Shown here in pieces: positions 44,660 through 53,122 of a stretch of 53,279 nt of DNA. Within the stretch, counting starts at the first letter, position 1. Every line of letters starts with the position of its first letter. Below the pieces are notes generated by a model, which did not search any database, was not told where the DNA came from, and saw only the letters and a program-made list of their open reading frames with translations. Made by a program: the position numbers and the translations under genes. Source of the stretch: Actinokineospora enzanensis DSM 44649 (lineage in GTDB: Bacteria > Actinomycetota > Actinomycetes > Mycobacteriales > Pseudonocardiaceae); the NCBI RefSeq assembly GCF_000374445.1, contig NZ_KB894444.1, positions 1-53,279 of the forward strand, in the 5' to 3' direction.

Positions 44660-46845
44660 GCACCATCCAGACCCGACACCACCACCCCGCGCTCGGTCAC
44701 ACACCACAACGCGTCCCCGGCGACGAGCGTGCGTTGCACCGCCGTCTGCATGGGCGGTTGCACGCGGCCGATCGTGGTGAGGTTGTCCGGGGTCACGTGC
44801 AGGAGCATCGCGCCGCTGCCGTCGAAGTCGTTGTACGGGACGACGACCAGCGCGCGCTCCGGCCAGTACAGGAATGCGTGTGCGTCGTACTCGACCGCGG
44901 AACTCGCGCCCGGCACCTGGATCTGGGCGAGCCGCTGCGCCTCCGGCTTGGTGATGTCGAACAACGACACCTGCGTCCCGGTGGTCCGGCCCGACTTCGT
45001 GGCCTCCTGGCCGACACCGAGCAGACGTCCGGGCGCGACCGGGTGCAGGTAGGCGGAGAAGCCGGTGATCTTCAACGCGCCCACGACGCGCGGGTGCGCC
45101 GGGTCGGCGAGATCGACGGTGTAGAGCGGGTCGGTCCGGCGGAAGGTGACGACGTAGGCGGTGTCGTCGACGTAGCGGACGGACTGGATCCGTTCACCGG
45201 GACCGAGTCCGTCCACCCGGCCGATCTGCGCGAGCGTCGAGCCCCGGCGGGTGAGGACGTGCACGGAGCTGTCCGATCGGCCCGCCGTCGGGTTGTCGAT
45301 CGTGGTGGCGACCCGGAGGTTTCCGTTGCGTTCGGACAGGGCGTACTGGTTGACCAGCGTGCCGTCGACCGATCCGGACGCGAGGTAGGTCGGCTTGCCT
45401 GGACCGCCGATGTCGAACTGATGGATGTCCGTCCGCTGGACGAACGGCTGTGGCGCGGGGGTGGGGATGGGCGCGGTCGAGGTGATCGGCGACTCCGGTA
45501 CGAGCGTGGGCGCGAAGCTCGGCGCGTCCGGCAACGGCACGAGGTTCGGCCGCTCCGCGTCCGACGGGGTCGCCGTCCCGTCGTCTCCCGGCGGCACGGG
45601 GGGCGGCGGCGGGACGGGTGTGCTGAGGGGCACGCGTTTGGTGGCCGTCGGCACAGGGACCTGGGTGACCGATATCGGGGACGAGTCGGTGATCGGTGGC
45701 GACTTGATGACCGGCGGGGCGGGCGGTTTGGTGGGCGCCGAACCCGGTTGCGACATCCCGGGCTCTTCGGTCGGCGGGATTACCGGCATCGGCGTGAGGT
45801 AGCGGCTCGACTTGTCGTCCGCGACGTAGAGGCTGGTGCCCGTGCCGTACACGGTGTCGCCGTCCGCGGCGATGGAGATCGCGTCGCCTTGGCCGAGTGC
45901 CGCGCGCAGGTCGACGGTGAGCACGGTCAGCAACGAGGAGCCGGTGTGGTCGGTGGGACGGCTGATCCCGGCGCAGTCGACCAGCGTGCCCGACTTCTGC
46001 TGACCGTCCTGCTGCTTGAGGTGGTAGCGCGGTAACCAATCCTCGATCGGCGCCTGCTCCACCCGCGTGCGGTTCAGCTTGGTCGCGCCCTCGACGTCCA
46101 GCTTCATGTCCGGATAGACGAAGTCCATCCGGGGCCAGGAGCGGACGACCAGTCGCACGACCGAACCGACCTGGCGGCCGTCGAGGTAGTCGCCGTCCAC
46201 CTCCAGGGTGCCGGTGATCCGCGCGCCGCCGTTCAGGTCGACCTGGTGGATGACGGTGCGCGGCTGGAAGGGCCGGGACTCGTAGCCGGTGGGGTCGGTG
46301 CCCGCGGCGGTGACCAGGACGTGGTCGCCGTCGAGCAGCAGCGCGGTCGGGCGGCCGCCGGGCAGGGCGAGGGTGGCGGTGTAGCGGCGGGTGGCGACGT
46401 CGAGGACGCGCAGGACGCCGTCGGTCGCGGTGACGATCCGCTTGCCGTCGTTCTTGACCAGGTCGGGTTCGTCCGCCGCGGCCTCGTGGTTGTTGGTGGT
46501 CGAGTGGGCGGGCGCCTGGTCGTCCGCCGCCCGCCCGGCCTCGGCGGGCAGCGATCCGGCGGTCGGGACCGCGTCCCTGATCATCGTCGTCATCCCGTCC
46601 AGGCCGAACGGCCCCACCCGTTCGAGGGCCGCCCGACGGAGGTCACCCAGCACTTCATCGCACGTTTGGTAGGCGACCAGTCGCACGCCGCCCCCCGGCG
46701 TCGCGGGGGCGGCGCCGAGTCGGTTGTCCGACCGGACCGGTTCCTGGGTACCTGCCCAGTAAGCGCCCCCGATCGCGCAGGCCCCGGCCACCAGCACCGC
46801 AGTCGCCACCCGGGCGTGCGGGAATCCGCGTCTCTCACCGCTCAT
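44632..46845 (-). CDS. secreted beta-propeller domain protein (PF09826-like)
   Basis: A 737-residue exported or membrane-anchored protein. A single N-terminal hydrophobic stretch ('VATAVLVAGACAIGGAYWAG') acts as signal or anchor. The family hallmark 'TTNNHEAAADEPDLVKNDGK' is followed by propeller blades ('IVTATDGVLRVLDVATRRY', 'ERIQSVRYVDDTAYVVTFRR', 'DPLYTVDLADPAHPRVVGAL'). A proline-rich insert of ~100 residues splits two blades ('TPVPPPPPVPPGDDG'), probably an exposed linker. These proteins are thought to act at the cell surface; no enzyme activity is established. It starts at ATG 46845 and is divergent from the RES toxin-antitoxin operon, across a 144-bp region with a palindrome. Confidence 0.87.
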   Translation of the reverse strand: MSGERRGFPHARVATAVLVAGACAIGGAYWAGTQEPVRSDNRLGAAPATPGGGVRLVAYQTCDEVLGDLRRAALERVGPFGLDGMTTMIRDAVPTAGSLPAEAGRAADDQAPAHSTTNNHEAAADEPDLVKNDGKRIVTATDGVLRVLDVATRRYTATLALPGGRPTALLLDGDHVLVTAAGTDPTGYESRPFQPRTVIHQVDLNGGARITGTLEVDGDYLDGRQVGSVVRLVVRSWPRMDFVYPDMKLDVEGATKLNRTRVEQAPIEDWLPRYHLKQQDGQQKSGTLVDCAGISRPTDHTGSSLLTVLTVDLRAALGQGDAISIAADGDTVYGTGTSLYVADDKSSRYLTPMPVIPPTEEPGMSQPGSAPTKPPAPPVIKSPPITDSSPISVTQVPVPTATKRVPLSTPVPPPPPVPPGDDGTATPSDAERPNLVPLPDAPSFAPTLVPESPITSTAPIPTPAPQPFVQRTDIHQFDIGGPGKPTYLASGSVDGTLVNQYALSERNGNLRVATTIDNPTAGRSDSSVHVLTRRGSTLAQIGRVDGLGPGERIQSVRYVDDTAYVVTFRRTDPLYTVDLADPAHPRVVGALKITGFSAYLHPVAPGRLLGVGQEATKSGRTTGTQVSLFDITKPEAQRLAQIQVPGASSAVEYDAHAFLYWPERALVVVPYNDFDGSGAMLLHVTPDNLTTIGRVQPPMQTAVQRTLVAGDALWCVTERGVVVSGLDGAQPNWLPFA

Positions 46846-46884
46846 ACCCGGATGGACGTACCGGCGCCGCCCGGACGTTGCACT

Positions 46885-46900
46885 ACAGTGGAACCACTGT
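46885..46900. promoter_or_regulatory. palindrome ACAGTGG-AA-CCACTGT
   Basis: A perfect 7-bp inverted repeat with a 2-bp centre. It lies between the divergent starts of the beta-propeller gene (46845) and the antitoxin gene (46990), 40 bp from the first. It is a good candidate operator for the antitoxin's HTH. Confidence 0.55.
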
Positions 46901-46975
46901 CGGTGTTTGAGTGTGTGCGGTGCGTGTCGATCTAGGTGAGTTTTCCCACAAAGGCGCACGAACCCGCACATCCGA

Positions 46976-46989
46976 GATACTCTGGGCGC
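46976..46989 (+). promoter_or_regulatory. -10 element GATACT for the antitoxin gene
   Basis: GATACT at 46976-46981, eight bases before ATG 46990, without a ribosome binding site. This would make the antitoxin leaderless and the operon start here. Confidence 0.4.
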
Positions 46990-47574
46990 ATGACAGTGGC
47001 GCTCGAACACGTGCTCGCCAAAGCGGGCCTGCGGGTCAACCCGGTCGAGTTCCTGGAGCTCGTCGAGGAAGCGGCACGCCGGTTGTCCCCGGCCAACCCG
47101 GACCCGGCCGACTACTTCTCCCCCGACCAGCGCGAGGCGCTCACCGACGTGGGCCTGGACCTGACCCCGCGCCGCCCGGACGAGGTCGACTCGCGGGCGC
47201 GCGCCGTGGCCGCCCAGGCCGTGCTGCGCGACTCCGCGCTCACCGTGGCCGCCGCCGCGGAGGCCGTCGGGGTGGACTCCAGCCGCATCCGGCACCGCCT
47301 CGCCGCGGGTCGGCTGGCAGGCTGGAAGGACCGCGGCGGCTGGCGGCTGCCCGCCTGGCAGTTCGCGCCGTCCGGTGTGCTGCCCGGCCTGGAGATCGTG
47401 CTGGCCGCGGTGCCGGACGACCAGCCCCCACTGGTGGTGGCCGCGTTCATGACCACCCCGCAGCCGGACCTGCGCATCGACGACCAGCCCGCCACCCCCC
47501 GCCAGTGGCTGCTCGCGGGCGGCTCCCCCACCCGTGTGGCCGCCCTGGCCTCGGCGCTGGGCACACCCGCCTGA
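46990..47574 (+). CDS. antitoxin of a RES-type toxin-antitoxin module
   Basis: A 194-residue protein. A helical N-terminal half ('EHVLAKAGLRVNPVEFLELV') leads to an HTH in the middle ('TVAAAAEAVGVDSSRIRHRL', 'AAGRLAGWKDRGGWRLPAWQ'), then a C-terminal segment 'ATPRQWLLAGGSPTRVAALA' that resembles the toxin-binding tail of MbcA/Xre-type antitoxins. It should bind the RES protein and repress the operon. Its TGA is followed after 1 nt by the toxin ATG. Assignment rests mostly on gene order: actinobacterial RES genes are usually preceded by such a protein. Confidence 0.82.
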   Translation: MTVALEHVLAKAGLRVNPVEFLELVEEAARRLSPANPDPADYFSPDQREALTDVGLDLTPRRPDEVDSRARAVAAQAVLRDSALTVAAAAEAVGVDSSRIRHRLAAGRLAGWKDRGGWRLPAWQFAPSGVLPGLEIVLAAVPDDQPPLVVAAFMTTPQPDLRIDDQPATPRQWLLAGGSPTRVAALASALGTPA

Positions 47575-47575
47575 G

Positions 47576-48229
47576 ATGTCCCGGCTCCCCCAGCCGCCCG
47601 AACCCGCAGAACTGAAACCGCTGCTGCGCGTCGACGAGGACATCGTCGCCCTGCACAGCGGCACCCACCTGGTCCGCATCTTCGCGGCCGCGGGCGCACA
47701 CCGCCAGCGGTGGAACTCGTTCCGCTACACGGGCCCACTCCCGCACGCCCGCTTCGACCCGCAGCCGCTGGGCCCGGAGGCGGGCCCGGCCACCGCGCCG
47801 GGCCACGGCGTCCTCTACTTCGGCCTGAGCGTGCGCACCTGCGTGGCCGAGGTCTTCCAGCAGACGTCGATGGTCGACCGCATCACCAGAAAACCCCACC
47901 TGGTCGTCTTCCGCCCCCGCCGCACCCTCCGCCTACTGGACCTCTGCGGCCTCTGGCCCACCCGCGCAGGCGCGTCCCAGGAAATCAACAACGGCGCCAA
48001 ATCCACCACCCAGGCCTGGGCCCGCACCATCCGAACCGCGTACCCCGACCTGGACGGTGTCTGGTACCGCTCCTCGATGGACAGCGGCGAACCCGCGGTA
48101 TGCCTGTGGGACCCACCGGCCAGCGGCGCCCTGCCACACACGCCGGACGTCCTGTTACCCCTGGACTATCCCGGCCTGGACCTGCCGCTGGCCCGGGTGT
48201 GCGACGAACTCAACTACACACTCCTCTGA
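47576..48229 (+). CDS. RES-domain toxin
   Basis: A 217-residue RES-domain protein. The family degrades NAD+ (for example MbcT, an NAD+ phosphorylase) or ADP-ribosylates targets (ParT). The name-giving residues are visible: Arg in 'HLVRIFAAAGAHRQRW', Glu in 'CVAEVFQQTSMVDR', and Ser in 'GVWYRSSMDSGEPAVCLWDP', plus Tyr in 'GVLYFGLS'. It begins 1 nt after the antitoxin stop and ends 8 nt before an ADP-ribosylglycohydrolase gene, so all three are one transcript. The active site looks intact, so the antitoxin should be needed for viability. Confidence 0.88.
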   Translation: MSRLPQPPEPAELKPLLRVDEDIVALHSGTHLVRIFAAAGAHRQRWNSFRYTGPLPHARFDPQPLGPEAGPATAPGHGVLYFGLSVRTCVAEVFQQTSMVDRITRKPHLVVFRPRRTLRLLDLCGLWPTRAGASQEINNGAKSTTQAWARTIRTAYPDLDGVWYRSSMDSGEPAVCLWDPPASGALPHTPDVLLPLDYPGLDLPLARVCDELNYTLL

Positions 48230-48237
48230 GACACCCC

Positions 48238-49083
48238 ATGCTCCTGGAACTGGCAATCGGCGACGCATACGGCGCAGGCTTCGAATACGCCGACCCCGCT
48301 TTCGTGGCCACCCACAACACTCTCGGCGGCTACACCCGACACCCCCGACACGACCTACCCCCCGGCCACTACACCGACGACACCCAGATGACCCTGGCCC
48401 TCGCGGAACTACTGGCCACGGACGCCCCCTGGACCCGAACCACCCTGTCCGACAAGTTCGTCGAGGTCTTCCACCGCGACCCCCGGCCCGGGTACGCCAG
48501 CCGCTTCCACGCTTTGCTGTCCACAGTCGACAGTGGAGCCGACCTTCTCGCCCGCCTCCGTCCTGATAGCGACAAGAGCGGCGCGGCAATGCGTGTCTGC
48601 CCTGTCGGTCTCCTGCCGAGCGTTGCCGACGTGCTCGACCATGCGGAGATACAGGCCCGGATCACCCACGACACGCGTGATGGTGTGCTTGCGGCGCAGG
48701 CTGCCGCATTGGCCGTGCACTACTGCCACTATGAGTTGGGTCCCGTTGCGGATACTGCCCGCTGGATCTCGGGCCTGCTGGAAGGTGATTGGGGCCTGCC
48801 GTGGCGGGAACCGGTGGGCGCCAAGGGGTGGATGAGTGTGCGGGCGGCGTTGACTTCGCTGGTGACACAGGCGGAGAACGGACTGGCTGCCATCCTCCGG
48901 GCCTCGATCGCTTACACCGGGGACGTGGACACTGTCGCCACCATTGCGCTCGGCGCGGCTTCCCGGTCGCGGCAGGTGGCCCAGGACCTGCCGAAACACT
49001 TGCTCTCAAACCTGGAAAACGGCCCATACGGCCGCGACTATCTGTCTTCTTTGGACTCAATCCTCCTCTCCCGCTACTCCTGA
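48238..49083 (+). CDS. ADP-ribosylglycohydrolase (DraG family)
   Basis: A 281-residue all-helical, dimagnesium hydrolase that removes ADP-ribose from proteins or small molecules. Family motifs are complete: 'LAIGDAYGAGFEYA' at the start, metal-binding 'YTDDTQMTLALAELL', and the C-terminal 'SIAYTGDVDTVATIALGAA' (GDxDT). The ATG lies 8 nt after the RES toxin stop; there is no separate promoter. ADP-ribose removal is a logical counter-activity to a RES toxin, either as a second safeguard or to recycle its product, but this is inference. A self-standing housekeeping role is possible too. Its 3' half uses somewhat fewer G/C third bases. Confidence 0.88.
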   Translation: MLLELAIGDAYGAGFEYADPAFVATHNTLGGYTRHPRHDLPPGHYTDDTQMTLALAELLATDAPWTRTTLSDKFVEVFHRDPRPGYASRFHALLSTVDSGADLLARLRPDSDKSGAAMRVCPVGLLPSVADVLDHAEIQARITHDTRDGVLAAQAAALAVHYCHYELGPVADTARWISGLLEGDWGLPWREPVGAKGWMSVRAALTSLVTQAENGLAAILRASIAYTGDVDTVATIALGAASRSRQVAQDLPKHLLSNLENGPYGRDYLSSLDSILLSRYS

Positions 49084-49288
49084 TCACCCGCACACGCCTC
49101 CCCTATACCTGCCCTCGCCTCGCAGCGCCGACTTCCGCTGGGCGGGGTTGGCCCGACTTCTCGGGCGTGGATGGTGTTGCCGGGTATGCGAGTTCAACGC
49201 AGACCTGTGGCAAGAATGCCGCATTGGTTGCCTTGACCAGCACAAACGTCCTTCTTGCAGCGCTGACGACAGATGAGACACTAAGAAC

Positions 49289-50497
49289 ATGGCGGGACGA
49301 CGACCAGGGTTGGCCGACGCGCGGCGGATGGCCGGGTTTACGCAGGAGGGGTTGGCCGAGGCGCTACACGTCGAGCGCAGCACGGTTCACCGTTGGGAGT
49401 CCGGTAAGTCGCGACCGCAGCCCTATCTCTGGCCGAGGCTGGCAAAGCTGCTCGACACGACCCCGGCCCGGCTCCGCGACCTATTGCGCGGAGAATCGCC
49501 CGAGGAAGGGTGCGAGGTCGACCGGCGCAGTGTGCTGCAATCCGGTATCAGCGTGGGTGTGCTCCTGGCGATCGGGGAACAGGGCAGCGCGATCGACCCC
49601 CGTGTCGTCGATACCTTCGTCGACCTGAGGGACTCCCTCGTCGCGGCGGACAGCCTGCTCGGCCCCGGCAACCTGGTGCGTTCCGCCACCGAGCAGGTCG
49701 ACAACGTGTCGCGCCTGTACGGTCGGGCCGATCGTGTCACGCGGGGGCGGCTGTTCGAGATCGGCGCGCTGTTCGCGGAGCTGTGCGGCTGGTTGGCTGA
49801 CGATCTCGGCGGGTTCGACGAGGGCAAGTCGTGGTCACGGCGAGCACTGGAGTGGGCGCACGCGTCGGGGAACGCGGATGTCGTGGCGTTCGTGGTGATG
49901 CGGATGAGCCAGCAAGCCCACCTCACGGACGACCGCGCCCAAGCGAGCGCGTTGGCGTTCTCGGCCATCCAGCACGAGCACTCCGTCCGGAGCACATCCG
50001 TGCGGGCCGCGCTCCATCAACAAGCCGCTCACGCGTCCGCGTTGGACGGTGACGAAATCACGGCGCTCCAGCATGTCGACACCGCTTTCGCTTTGAGTGA
50101 GCGGAAACCAGTGGAGGCGGACCCGTACTCGCTCGCATGCTATTGCGTGCCCGCCTATGTCACCGCACAGCGCGCGGCTGTGTTGAGCACGCTCGGCCTG
50201 CACCGTCGTGCGCTCGACGAATACGACCGCGTCCTGGGCGAATGGCCTCAGGAGTACCACCGGGAGAAGGGGCTCCATCTCGCCCGGCGCACCTCGGTGG
50301 CGGCCTTGGCCGGTCTGCCGGACGCGGCGGTGGAGAGTGGGGTGGCCGCGCTCGGCATCGCGCGTGGCACTCGGTCTCGGCGGACGATGAGCGAGCTCGC
50401 CGCGAGTGCCATCCATCTCGAACCGTGGCGATCGCACGCGGCGGTTGCCGAGTTTCTGGAGTCCGTGGCGCAGGGAAAGGGCACCCAGTGGCGTTGA
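49289..50497 (+). CDS. XRE-family regulator with TPR-like domain
   Basis: A 402-residue regulator. An XRE helix-turn-helix covers residues ~5-60 ('ARRMAGFTQEGLAEALHVER', 'STVHRWESGKSRPQP'). The rest is an all-helical TPR-like region ('LCGWLADDLGGFDEGKSWSR', 'ALHQQAAHASALDGDEITAL') that in related actinobacterial regulators binds peptides or small signals. The ATG at 49289 lies 6 nt after a GACACT -10-like box. The stop overlaps the GTG of the RibD-type reductase gene by 10 nt, so the two are coupled. Regulators of this kind commonly sit next to a metabolic gene they accompany. Confidence 0.85.
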   Translation: MAGRRPGLADARRMAGFTQEGLAEALHVERSTVHRWESGKSRPQPYLWPRLAKLLDTTPARLRDLLRGESPEEGCEVDRRSVLQSGISVGVLLAIGEQGSAIDPRVVDTFVDLRDSLVAADSLLGPGNLVRSATEQVDNVSRLYGRADRVTRGRLFEIGALFAELCGWLADDLGGFDEGKSWSRRALEWAHASGNADVVAFVVMRMSQQAHLTDDRAQASALAFSAIQHEHSVRSTSVRAALHQQAAHASALDGDEITALQHVDTAFALSERKPVEADPYSLACYCVPAYVTAQRAAVLSTLGLHRRALDEYDRVLGEWPQEYHREKGLHLARRTSVAALAGLPDAAVESGVAALGIARGTRSRRTMSELAASAIHLEPWRSHAAVAEFLESVAQGKGTQWR

Positions 50498-51228
50498 GTG
50501 TTGGGGAGTTGGTCGGGCGGGGCGAGTGGGCGGCGGTCAATCGCGGGTGGGGGCGGCCGTTCGTGGTCTACAAGTTCGCCGCGACGTTGGATGGGCGGAT
50601 CGCGGCCGAGGATGGGAGCAGTCAGTGGATCACGAGTGCGGAGAGCCGCGCCGAGGTCCATCTTCTCCGCGCCGGATGTCAGGCGACCGTGGTCGGATCG
50701 GGAACGCAGCAGGCGGACAATCCCAATCTCGCCGTTCGTGGCAATGACGATCCCCGGCTCGATCTGTCAATGGTCACCGACCCCGGCCGCCAACCGTGGC
50801 GGGTCGTCATCGACAGCAACGCGAAGACTCCTGCCGACGCGAAAGTCTGCAATGGGGCCGCGCCTACGTTGATCGTGGTGGCGGAGGACGCCGACGCCGC
50901 GCACCTCGATGGCACCGTCGATGTGTTGCGTGTCGGGAGAGCCGATCGAGGACTTGACCTGCATGCCGTTCTGCGGGGGCTGTTCGCGCGTGGCATCAAT
51001 GGGGTGTTCCTGGAAGGCGGGCCGACCCTGGCGGGGAGTTTCATCGCCGCCGGTTTGGTCGATCGGGTGGTGAACTACGTCGCGCCCGCGCTTCTCGGTT
51101 CCGGCAAGAGTGGATTGGAGAATGCCGGGATCCACACCATGTCCGACATCCTCCGCCTGGACCTCATCGACGTTTCGCGGGTCGGGCCGGATATCCGGCT
51201 CATCACCCGTCCCGTGCGAAAGGGCTAG
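50488..51228 (+). CDS. RibD C-terminal-domain reductase
   Basis: A 246-residue stand-alone RibD_C / dihydrofolate reductase-like protein. It contains 'YKFAATLDGRIAAEDGSSQW', 'LLRAGCQATVVGSGTQQADN' and 'GINGVFLEGGPTLAGSFIAA', the signatures of the NADPH-dependent pyrimidine reductase half of riboflavin synthesis. The deaminase half is absent, so it may be a second-copy reductase acting in a specialised pathway rather than the main RibD. GTG 50488 follows GGGAAAGGG and overlaps the upstream XRE gene by 10 nt. Its TAG is interleaved with the stop of the convergent gene (CTAG). Confidence 0.88.
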   Translation: MALSVGELVGRGEWAAVNRGWGRPFVVYKFAATLDGRIAAEDGSSQWITSAESRAEVHLLRAGCQATVVGSGTQQADNPNLAVRGNDDPRLDLSMVTDPGRQPWRVVIDSNAKTPADAKVCNGAAPTLIVVAEDADAAHLDGTVDVLRVGRADRGLDLHAVLRGLFARGINGVFLEGGPTLAGSFIAAGLVDRVVNYVAPALLGSGKSGLENAGIHTMSDILRLDLIDVSRVGPDIRLITRPVRKG

Positions 51229-52319
51229 GCGGCGGGTTCGCGGACGACGCGGGCGCGGACCGCGCGGAGGATGTGGTGGTCGACGGTGGCGCAGTCGGCG
51301 GCGAGCCAGGTGCCGATGGTGTCGACGAAGTCGGCGGGGACCATCGCGGAGACGCCGAGGCCGGGGGTGGGGTCGGTGGTGAGTTCGCCCGCGCGGGCCG
51401 GGTACAGCAGGAGGACGCCGCGGACGTCGACGTCGGGGAGGTGGTCGGCGAAGGCGGCGACGGCGGCGGACAGGTCGGTGGTGCCGCCACGGAACGGGTG
51501 GCCGTTGCGCCAGAGGGAACCGTCGTCGTCGATTTCGTAGTGGCCGGGGAGCCAGAGTTTGGATTCGACCAGGACGAGCCTACGTCCACACAGGACAGCG
51601 TGGTCGATGTCGGCGAATACCGAGCCGGGGCGGGACAATCCGTGGAAAACACGGGCGCCGGGAAGGCGGCCTAGATAGTCGACGAGAAGGCCCGCGGTCA
51701 GTCGCTCCCCCACCGGCTCGGTGTCGGCGACCCCGAATACCGTCCGCTCGCCGAACTCCGCTTGCGCCGCCCGCTGCGCCCGCGCCGCCGACATATACCG
51801 CCTTGCCAAACGCACCGCGACGGCCAATGCGGCGACGATCAAGGCCAGCCAGGTCACCAGGAGAACGGGCGGAAGCGAGTCCGGCACCAGTAACGGAACC
51901 GTGAGCACCACCGCGGCAACACCCATCCCGACGGCAGGCGCGTGCCCAGGCGTCCGGACATACCCGATGCGCGGCTGATGCTTGGTCAGGTGCCACCACG
52001 GCAACGAGGCAGGCGGCACATCACACGCGGGCGGCACGAACACGGGCTCGTCCCGATACATCCGCCGCCGCGGCCGTGGCGCCCGAGCCGCCGGTCCGGG
52101 CGCGGGCGCGGCGGTCGCGACACCCCGGTCGTACTCGGCCCGCCGCGCACTGTCGGCAAGCGTCTCGTAGGCCGCCTTGAGCAGCCGAAACGTCCCCGCG
52201 GTCCCGCCCGCGTCCGGATGCATGACCTTGGCCAACGCCCGAAAGGCCGACTTGACCTCGGCCGCCGAGGCATCCCGCCGCACCCCGAGCAACTCGTAGT
52301 AGTCGACGTCGTCCACCAC
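51225..52319 (-). CDS. J-domain and NERD-domain membrane protein
   Basis: A 364-residue fusion. Residues 1-65 are a DnaJ-type J domain with the HPD motif ('AKVMHPDAGGTAGTF'), which stimulates Hsp70. Residues ~125-175 hold two transmembrane helices ('VGMGVAAVVLTVPLLV', 'VTWLALIVAALAVAVRL'). Residues ~205-345 resemble a NERD (nuclease-related) domain: 'YLGRLPGARVFHGLSRPGSV', 'DIDHAVLCGRRLVLVESKLW' with the Asp and Glu-x-Lys of restriction-like folds, and 'LLLYPARAG'. Such fusions are described only sparsely, and the target is unknown. GTG or ATG start near 52319. Convergent with the reductase gene, sharing CTAG. Confidence 0.8.
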   Translation of the reverse strand: MVDDVDYYELLGVRRDASAAEVKSAFRALAKVMHPDAGGTAGTFRLLKAAYETLADSARRAEYDRGVATAAPAPGPAARAPRPRRRMYRDEPVFVPPACDVPPASLPWWHLTKHQPRIGYVRTPGHAPAVGMGVAAVVLTVPLLVPDSLPPVLLVTWLALIVAALAVAVRLARRYMSAARAQRAAQAEFGERTVFGVADTEPVGERLTAGLLVDYLGRLPGARVFHGLSRPGSVFADIDHAVLCGRRLVLVESKLWLPGHYEIDDDGSLWRNGHPFRGGTTDLSAAVAAFADHLPDVDVRGVLLLYPARAGELTTDPTPGLGVSAMVPADFVDTIGTWLAADCATVDHHILRAVRARVVREPAA

Positions 52320-52467
52320 TCCGACCCACCCTCCCTGTAGCGCCGGACAACGGTAGCGGACCGATGATCAACTTCTCCCCCCGCCCCCTGGCAACCACCA
52401 ACGCGACCGGCCGCCGCGCACCACCGACATCACCCCGCGACCGACGGCATCCGGAAGACTGTCCCCC

Positions 52468-53007
52468 ATGGAATTCTTCTGCTACCACCGCGACCGCTCG
52501 GACTCCGAAGACCTACGCGACACCCTGATGGAACAACACTGGTCCTACATGGACACCTACGCCACCGAGATGATCGCCCGAGGCCCGACTCTTACCGAAG
52601 ACGGCAAAACTCCCACCGGCAGCATTCACATCCTCGACCTACCCACACCGGCAGCCGCACAGGCATTCGCCCTCAACGAGACCTACTACCAAGCAGGCGT
52701 CTACCGGGACGTCATGCTTCGCCGCTGGCGCAACACCCTCGACCGGACCATGTGGGAGTTCCCCGGCGGCCCCGACGAAGGAACCCGGTACCTCGTCCTG
52801 GGCCTCGGCCACGGCGAACCCGCGGACCTCACCCCGCCACCGCACGACCTGATCGCCTACGGCCCACTCCTCGCCGACGACGGCGACACCTGGCTGGGCA
52901 CCGCTGCCCTCGTGCGAGCACCGGACGCACAAGCAGCACGCACAGTCCTCACCGGCGAATACTCCGAAGTCGAGGTACACCGCTGGCAGTTCGGCGGCCG
53001 GGACTAG
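52468..53007 (+). CDS. tandem YCII-domain protein
   Basis: A 179-residue protein. The first ~90 residues are one YCII alpha/beta unit ('FFCYHRDRSDSEDLRDTLME', 'HWSYMDTYATEMIARGPTLT', 'EDGKTPTGSIHILDLP'), and the second half is a similar unit ('RYLVLGLGHGEPADLTPPPH', 'VRAPDAQAARTVLTGEYSE'). The His and Asp typical of YCII pockets are present in the first. Function unknown. ATG 52468 lies just after 'GACTGTCCCCC'. An IS481 element begins 2 nt after its stop codon. Confidence 0.8.
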   Translation: MEFFCYHRDRSDSEDLRDTLMEQHWSYMDTYATEMIARGPTLTEDGKTPTGSIHILDLPTPAAAQAFALNETYYQAGVYRDVMLRRWRNTLDRTMWEFPGGPDEGTRYLVLGLGHGEPADLTPPPHDLIAYGPLLADDGDTWLGTAALVRAPDAQAARTVLTGEYSEVEVHRWQFGGRD

Positions 53008-53056
53008 TTGTTGCGGGTCATGACGTTGGTGACAGCCGGCAGGGGCTGAGACGAGG

Positions 53057-53122
53057 GGACGGGTCTTTCGGCGGCAGGATGGAAGTGCGACCAACGCATC
53101 CGCCGAACAGAAAGACCCGTCC
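53057..53122 (+). promoter_or_regulatory. hairpin upstream of the IS481 transposase
   Basis: GGACGGGTCTTTCGGCGG (53057-53074) pairs with CCGCCGAA..AAAGACCCGTCC (53100-53122), 12 + 6 bp with a small bulge and a ~25-nt loop. It ends exactly at the transposase GTG, so it could block read-through transcription or translation of the transposase. Confidence 0.6.
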
